This document shows, piece after piece, positions 40,169 to 44,620 of a stretch of 44,620 bases of DNA. Position numbers and translations under genes: made by a program. This stretch comes from Bacillota bacterium. Its GTDB lineage: Bacteria > Bacillota > Dethiobacteria > DTU022. Below the pieces are notes generated by a model that worked only from the letters and a program-made list of their open reading frames with translations, was not told where the DNA came from and did no database searches. The stretch is taken from NCBI GenBank assembly GCA_018400435.1, contig JAGYMW010000007.1, positions 1 through 44,620 on the forward strand, in the 5' to 3' direction. How positions within the stretch are numbered: the first letter of the stretch is position 1; each line of letters begins with the position of its first letter.

Positions 40169-41972
40169 TCCGAATGTAGGCAAAAGCGTTGTTTTTTCTC
40201 ATCTTACAGGATCAAAGGTGATGATATCCAATTATTCCGGAACAACCGTCGAATTCACCCGTGGACAGCTTAAGATCGGTGAAGATTCTTATGCAGTGCT
40301 GGATGCCCCCGGAACTTATAGTCTTACGCCTTCTTCGAAAGTAGAAGAGGTGGCAGCCGACATGGTAGATCAGGCTGACGTGGTAATCAATGTTGTGGAT
40401 GCGACCAATCTCGAGCGTAATCTGCTCCTTACGTCAGAAGTGCTGGAACGTGATGTCCCGGTTATTATCGCTTTGAATATGATCGATGAGGCGGGGCACA
40501 AGGGTGTTAAAATTGACGTGGAAAAACTCGAAGAGCTCCTTGGCGTTCCCGTAATAACCACCGTTGCGGTCAGCGGGGAAGGCTTAAAGAAATTGGTCGA
40601 TGCGCTCCCGAAGGCAGTGAATCGGAAAAAAGAACCTCTTGAAGTTGCCGACCGCTGGGCTTATGTAGGCAGTGTGGTGAGCGAAGTACAAACCATTATT
40701 CACAGGCACCATACCTGGCTCGAATCGCTGCAGGATGCCAGTCTAAGGCCTTTGACCGGTATTCCTATAGTTGCAATTGTCCTTTATCTGGCTTTTCAGC
40801 TGGTGATCGGCGTGGGAGAAATGATCGCCGGTTTTCTGGAAGAATATCTTTTCGGCGGTCTTTACGGACCGCTGATGAACCGGCTGAGTGAATGGCTCGG
40901 AAGCGGTGGTTTCCTGCACGATATATTGATTGGTAGGCTTTTTGACGGTGCCATAGAATTTGAAGAGTCTCTGGGAGTTCTTACTACCGGGGTCTTTGTT
41001 GAATTTGGTGTTGTTTTGCCGTTTTTAACCGTTTTTTACCTGGTGCTCGGCTTCCTTGAGGATTCCGGTTATCTGCCCCGCCTGGCGGTAATGGCCGACC
41101 GGGTTATGCACCGGGTTGGTTTGCATGGTTACTCCATTATTCCCATGGTCCTGGGATTTGGCTGCAATGTCCCGGCTGTTCTGGCAGCACGTAACCTGGA
41201 AAGCCGCCGCGAAAGATTTATTGTTTGCACACTGACGTCTGTAGCTGTGCCCTGCATGGCCCAGCTGGCTATGATCGTAGGATTAGTCGGGAGACTCGGT
41301 GGTGCTTACCTTGCCGTTGTTTTTGCGACCCTGTTTTTCATCTGGATTGTGCTCGGCCTGATTATTGACCGTTTTATGCCCGGTTATACGCCTTCCATGG
41401 TTGTTGAGATACCGCCGTACCGCATCCCCAGCCTGAGAGCCCAGCTTAAAAAACTGGGCATGAGAGTAAAGGGACTGATTGTTCATGCTACTCCATATAT
41501 ACTCGGCGGGATCCTGCTGGTCAATATTCTTTACACTTCGGGTATCGTAGATTACCTGGGCGTAATATTTAAACCGTTGATTCAGGGGGTCCTCGGGTTG
41601 CCCGGTGAAGCTGTTTCAACCCTGTTGATCGGTTTTCTACGCAAGGATGTTGCTGTAGCCATGCTGGTCCCACTCGGGTTAAATGCCCGCCAGTTTGTGA
41701 TCGGTGCGGTTGTCCTGGCTGCTTATTTCCCCTGTGCCGCTACTTTTGCTGTCCTGCTCAGGGAACTGGGACTGCGCGATATGTTCAAGTCGGCGATAAT
41801 AATGGTACTTACCGCTTTTTCCGCCGGATTCATGCTCAATATGCTCCTTGATACAGTTGTCCCTGCACCTTACATGGCTGCCGGCCTGGTTGTAGTAGCG
41901 ATAATCCTGGCCTTCGTTGTCGGCAGCACTTCGGATCGCCGTGAACTCGAGGATCTGGATAAAACAGCCTGA
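40143..41972 (+). CDS. feoB: ferrous iron transport protein B
   Basis: 609 residues, at the short end of the family. The cytoplasmic GTPase domain has G1 GNPNVGKS (8-15), G3 DAPG (54-57) and G4 NMID (112-115), then a small helical domain. The membrane part begins near 215 and has two Gate regions, including FLEDSGYLPRLAVMADRVMH and GFGCNVPAV, and the FeoB core. It takes up Fe2+. The start is a GTG with GGAGGTGG six bases upstream, inside the end of feoA; an ATG at 40137 sits on the ribosome binding site. The G1 to G2 segment (SNYSGTTVE) reads like the FeoB subtype with Thr-Thr at the Mg2+ site. Confidence 0.93.
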   Translation: MKKIVLVGNPNVGKSVVFSHLTGSKVMISNYSGTTVEFTRGQLKIGEDSYAVLDAPGTYSLTPSSKVEEVAADMVDQADVVINVVDATNLERNLLLTSEVLERDVPVIIALNMIDEAGHKGVKIDVEKLEELLGVPVITTVAVSGEGLKKLVDALPKAVNRKKEPLEVADRWAYVGSVVSEVQTIIHRHHTWLESLQDASLRPLTGIPIVAIVLYLAFQLVIGVGEMIAGFLEEYLFGGLYGPLMNRLSEWLGSGGFLHDILIGRLFDGAIEFEESLGVLTTGVFVEFGVVLPFLTVFYLVLGFLEDSGYLPRLAVMADRVMHRVGLHGYSIIPMVLGFGCNVPAVLAARNLESRRERFIVCTLTSVAVPCMAQLAMIVGLVGRLGGAYLAVVFATLFFIWIVLGLIIDRFMPGYTPSMVVEIPPYRIPSLRAQLKKLGMRVKGLIVHATPYILGGILLVNILYTSGIVDYLGVIFKPLIQGVLGLPGEAVSTLLIGFLRKDVAVAMLVPLGLNARQFVIGAVVLAAYFPCAATFAVLLRELGLRDMFKSAIIMVLTAFSAGFMLNMLLDTVVPAPYMAAGLVVVAIILAFVVGSTSDRRELEDLDKTA

Positions 41973-41987
41973 TTGACGAATGGATGT

Positions 41988-43235
41988 TTAAGAAAACCGG
42001 GTGGCGCCGGCGAGGCGCCGGCGAAGCCTGCCTGAGCGGTGTTCCAGAGCGGGAATACTTAGTTCACTGGATCCCAGGGAGGCAGATGGGCATTTTTTCA
42101 AAAGGGCAATCGCCTCTTCGGTGAGAGAAAGGGCAGTGCTGTAATCGCGCTGCCGGTGTTCGAAATACTTGGCCAGCTCGACATAGAACATCGGGTTGGC
42201 TGTTTTATTATCGACAGCAATCTGCCAGATAGAAGCTGCTTTTTCCCATTGATGGTGGCGTTTATAGAAACGAGCCAGCTCTATGGCTGCTTCTTCGGCG
42301 AGCGGCGGGGTACCGTTTGCCGAGGCTCTGCGCAGGTAAGAAAGGCCTTCTTTAATGCGGCCAACATTAATACAGAGGCGCCCAAGGGCCAGTTCTTCCG
42401 CAGGATGCTCAACCATCTCTCCGGTGCCCAGCAGGGAAACCCTTTCCAGAAGAGTGACCATTGACAGGATATCCAGGACATTATGATGGAAAACTTTGCG
42501 CATATTTTTGGTATTACCGCGGCGGAGGTATTCAAAATAAACGGAGGGGATTTCCGTTCCGGGAATATCGTCGAAACGTTTGATACCCAGTAGAGCCTCT
42601 TCCAGTGCTTTCAGAGAGCGCGAGGGCAGGCGCTTTTTCCAGAGAGAGCGGGCGCACTGCAGGAGATCGAGGTGCCTGGGCGGCACGGTATGTCTGAGCC
42701 CGGCCAGGATCTGGCGAGTCTGGATCAGCGGAAGATCAAAGATTTTACCGTTAAAGGTGATCATTGCCGGGAAACGTTCAGCTTCCCTGCTGAAGTGACT
42801 AAGGAGGGCTCTTTCTTCTGCCGGCCTGCGCAGAAAGTACTGGCGTAACTTAAAAGAATTTCCTTCAAGCCAGCCTAAACCGATCAGAAAAGCCCATGTC
42901 CCTGTTCCCCCGGATAACCCGGTGGTTTCGATATCCAGGAATAGAGATTCTCGCGGGTTAAAGCCTGCCAGGCTGTCATCGCGGGCGGATAAGGCCAGGC
43001 TTGTTCCGCAGCAGGAATCAATGCCGGACAACCTGCTCCATCCGTGCTGATAAGTGAGCGGAAAAAGCAGCTCACGCATGTAACAAAAGCCGAAAGCGGT
43101 TTTCTCTTCCCGGCCTTCTCCTGGAAAGAGGTTATCTTCTAAACCTGCCTTCAGGTTTTCAGCGTAATGACGCCCTGTCCGGATTTCACCGGTGTGCTGC
43201 AAATCACTTAGTTTTGCTTTCAGGTCCCGTTTCAT
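41988..43235 (-). CDS. mrfB: MrfB-like (YprB) DEDD exonuclease with TPR-like C-terminus
   Basis: 415 residues. An RNase H-like 3'-5' exonuclease domain: FLDIETTGLSGGTGTW with metal-binding Asp101 and Glu103, ITFNGKIFDLPLIQTR around 155, and HHNVLDILSMVTLLE near 247 with the last Asp. Residues 275-390 are helical repeats of the TPR type. In Bacillus subtilis MrfB (YprB) works with helicase MrfA (YprA) to repair mitomycin C lesions, separate from UvrABC. It begins four bases inside the end of mrfA, so translation is coupled. The last twelve codons contain an 11-bp perfect tandem duplication (42003-42024), which may have changed the C-terminus. Confidence 0.88.
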   Translation of the reverse strand: MKRDLKAKLSDLQHTGEIRTGRHYAENLKAGLEDNLFPGEGREEKTAFGFCYMRELLFPLTYQHGWSRLSGIDSCCGTSLALSARDDSLAGFNPRESLFLDIETTGLSGGTGTWAFLIGLGWLEGNSFKLRQYFLRRPAEERALLSHFSREAERFPAMITFNGKIFDLPLIQTRQILAGLRHTVPPRHLDLLQCARSLWKKRLPSRSLKALEEALLGIKRFDDIPGTEIPSVYFEYLRRGNTKNMRKVFHHNVLDILSMVTLLERVSLLGTGEMVEHPAEELALGRLCINVGRIKEGLSYLRRASANGTPPLAEEAAIELARFYKRHHQWEKAASIWQIAVDNKTANPMFYVELAKYFEHRQRDYSTALSLTEEAIALLKKCPSASLGSSELSIPALEHRSGRLRRRLAGATRFS

Positions 43236-44620
43236 TTAAGGATCACCTCAAGCAGTTGCATTACAGTCTGTTTTCCTCCTTCGGATTTCTGGTTAAGAGG
43301 TCCGATGCAGGAGGGGCAGCCGTCGAAGCAAGGGCAGTTAACAATTACTCTGCGCGCTGCCTCGAAGATGTCGCGGTAAATGCGAAAGATCTCCTGGCTG
43401 TAACCTACTCCGCCGGGAAAATTGTCGTAGAGATAAAGGGTCGGCAGTTCGGTAAATGGTGCTTTAACCTGACTTACCGCCCGAAGATCGCGGGGATCGC
43501 CCATCAGAAAGAGAGAAGCTACCTGCGGGACAAGGTTAGCCAACCCGATCAGGCCGGACTGAACGGTGGCTGGAGACATTCCGCTGAGAGCGGATTGGTC
43601 AAAAGAAAGCCAGAAGGCGGTAGTATGCATCTCTGTTTCTGGTAGATCTACAGGCCCCGCTCCCAGGTTCTCATGGGTATTGAAACGGATTTTTTTAAAC
43701 ATCGAGACGAGGGCATTTATGCGTACTTCTCCCCAGGCTCTGCTCACCTCCTTTCCTTCACTGGCACAGGCATCGAGAATCTTTAAATCGACAGCCAGAT
43801 TGGCGTCGGTAAAATAATTAACCTCCACCTGCCTAACGAAAGCTTTCTTTTCACCGAAATCGAGTTTTTCCACCTGGTACTGCCGGCCGCCGTGCATGTA
43901 GATTGCTTCTTCATGTACGAGCATCGGTGCACTGAAACGGTCCACTTCGCCGATTACCTGCGGCTGTGGGCCGGTGATATCGATGATGACCACATTTTCC
44001 CTGGTGGCGCTGCGCAGGCTGATTTCTTCGGCCGGATATGTATCCTCCATCCAGTGGTAGCGGCCATCGCTGTGGTAGAGAACGTCTTCTTCTTCCAGGA
44101 ACTGCAGCACTCCTTCAATTTCAGCCCTGCCAAAATGTTCACCCTCCCTGAAGGGCAGTTCAAAGGCAGCGCATCGGACGTGGTTGGTCAAAACGATCAG
44201 GTTGTCGGGATCGGCCAGGGCTCTTTCCGGGCTTCGCCCAAAGAAATAATCGGGATTGGAGACGATGTACTGATTCAGCGGTTCACTGTTAGCTACAAGC
44301 ACGGCCAGGGAAACACCGCTGCGCCGCCCGGAACGGCCTGCCTGCTGCCAGGTGCTGGCGATACTGCCGGGATAACCGGTCATAATGCAGGCATCGAGGG
44401 CTCCGATGTCAATACCCAGTTCAAGGGCATTGGTGCTGACTACTCCCTTAATCTTTCCGCGGCGCAGTCCTTCTTCGATCGTCCGCCTTTCTTGCGGCAG
44501 GTAGCCGCCGCGGTAACCGCGGATTGTGCTGTTTTCACCGGGCCTGTTTTTTCGGGCCTGCCGCAGGTAGGTCAGCAGCACTTCTACACCCAGGCGGCTG
44601 CGGGTAAAGGCAATGGTGGT
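43232..44620 (-). CDS. mrfA: MrfA-like (YprA) DEAD/DEAH helicase with DUF1998 domain (C-terminal part)
   Basis: The gene runs past the right edge; 462 residues of its C-terminal part are seen. Helicase domain 2 has FTRSRLGVE, GYRGGYLPQERR, STNALELGIDIG (motif V) and QQAGRSGRR (motif VI). The second half is the DUF1998 domain, with TAFWLSFDQ and YDNFPGGVGYSQEIF, and ends with four Cys, NCPCFDGCPSCIGP, that bind zinc in MrfA-type proteins. It is a DNA translocase in mitomycin repair. The next gene in the operon is MrfB, as in Bacillus. The start lies outside the window. Confidence 0.93.
   Translation of the reverse strand, partial: TTIAFTRSRLGVEVLLTYLRQARKNRPGENSTIRGYRGGYLPQERRTIEEGLRRGKIKGVVSTNALELGIDIGALDACIMTGYPGSIASTWQQAGRSGRRSGVSLAVLVANSEPLNQYIVSNPDYFFGRSPERALADPDNLIVLTNHVRCAAFELPFREGEHFGRAEIEGVLQFLEEEDVLYHSDGRYHWMEDTYPAEEISLRSATRENVVIIDITGPQPQVIGEVDRFSAPMLVHEEAIYMHGGRQYQVEKLDFGEKKAFVRQVEVNYFTDANLAVDLKILDACASEGKEVSRAWGEVRINALVSMFKKIRFNTHENLGAGPVDLPETEMHTTAFWLSFDQSALSGMSPATVQSGLIGLANLVPQVASLFLMGDPRDLRAVSQVKAPFTELPTLYLYDNFPGGVGYSQEIFRIYRDIFEAARRVIVNCPCFDGCPSCIGPLNQKSEGGKQTVMQLLEVILK

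Overview
The window looks like the chromosome of a low-to-mid GC, Gram-positive anaerobe of the Bacillota (Clostridia-like). The signs are strong AGGAGG-type ribosome binding sites, a perfect CIRCE (HrcA) operator, lipobox lipoproteins, a cobalamin riboswitch, a PadR regulator, a YxlE/F/G-type ABC cluster and the mitomycin-repair pair MrfA/MrfB. There is no 16S gene, so the genus cannot be named. Corrinoid chemistry recurs: a B12 riboswitch, the adenosyltransferase CobO, a non-pyrrolysine MttB-family methyltransferase and the remnant of a UROD-like methyltransferase.

Layout. 0-6 kb: start of an archaeal-type phosphoglycerate mutase (minus), a small unknown ORF, then a GH65 disaccharide phosphorylase and beta-phosphoglucomutase (plus) facing a fused OtsA-OtsB trehalose synthase/phosphatase (minus). 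Together they suggest trehalose synthesis and phosphorolytic recovery. 6-7.2 kb: two small Gly/Arg-rich DUF5320 proteins behind an unexplained structured leader, and an FmdB-type zinc ribbon. 7.3-13.1 kb: a group II PLP decarboxylase/lyase, a GPH sugar:cation symporter and a penicillin-acylase-family hydrolase. 13.3-16.1 kb: tRNA-Gly(TCC), CIRCE-controlled Hsp20, and the ACT-UPF0210 pair. 16.2-21.7 kb: a tocopherol-cyclase-like protein, the MttB homologue, a C69 peptidase and glutamate dehydrogenase.

21.9-25.0 kb is a gene graveyard around one intact unit, the cobalamin riboswitch with cobO. It holds an FHA-like C-terminal fragment, a UROD-like N-terminal fragment, a twice-frameshifted Crp/Fnr gene abutting a 5'-truncated 4Fe-4S protein (a head-to-head pair that lost both 5' ends), and a methyltransferase lacking its SAM motif I. 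The last of these closes a minus-strand operon, PadR - cupin - two half-permeases - methyltransferase, whose promoter carries a long palindrome over the -10.

27-34.6 kb: SerC with a YxlE/F/G-type ABC cluster (minus), then a zinc uptake operon ABC-type znuA-znuC-znuB with its own Fur/Zur regulator (plus), and a DUF523/DUF1722 protein (minus). 34.9-39.2 kb: three surface genes, namely a lipoprotein of four tandem repeats and two membrane-anchored right-handed beta-helix proteins, one with a cytoplasmic zinc ribbon. 39.4-42 kb: a DtxR-feoA-feoB iron operon with a near-ideal promoter and a DtxR box. 42-44.6 kb: MrfB and MrfA (partial). All calls come from reading the sequence; no database search was run.
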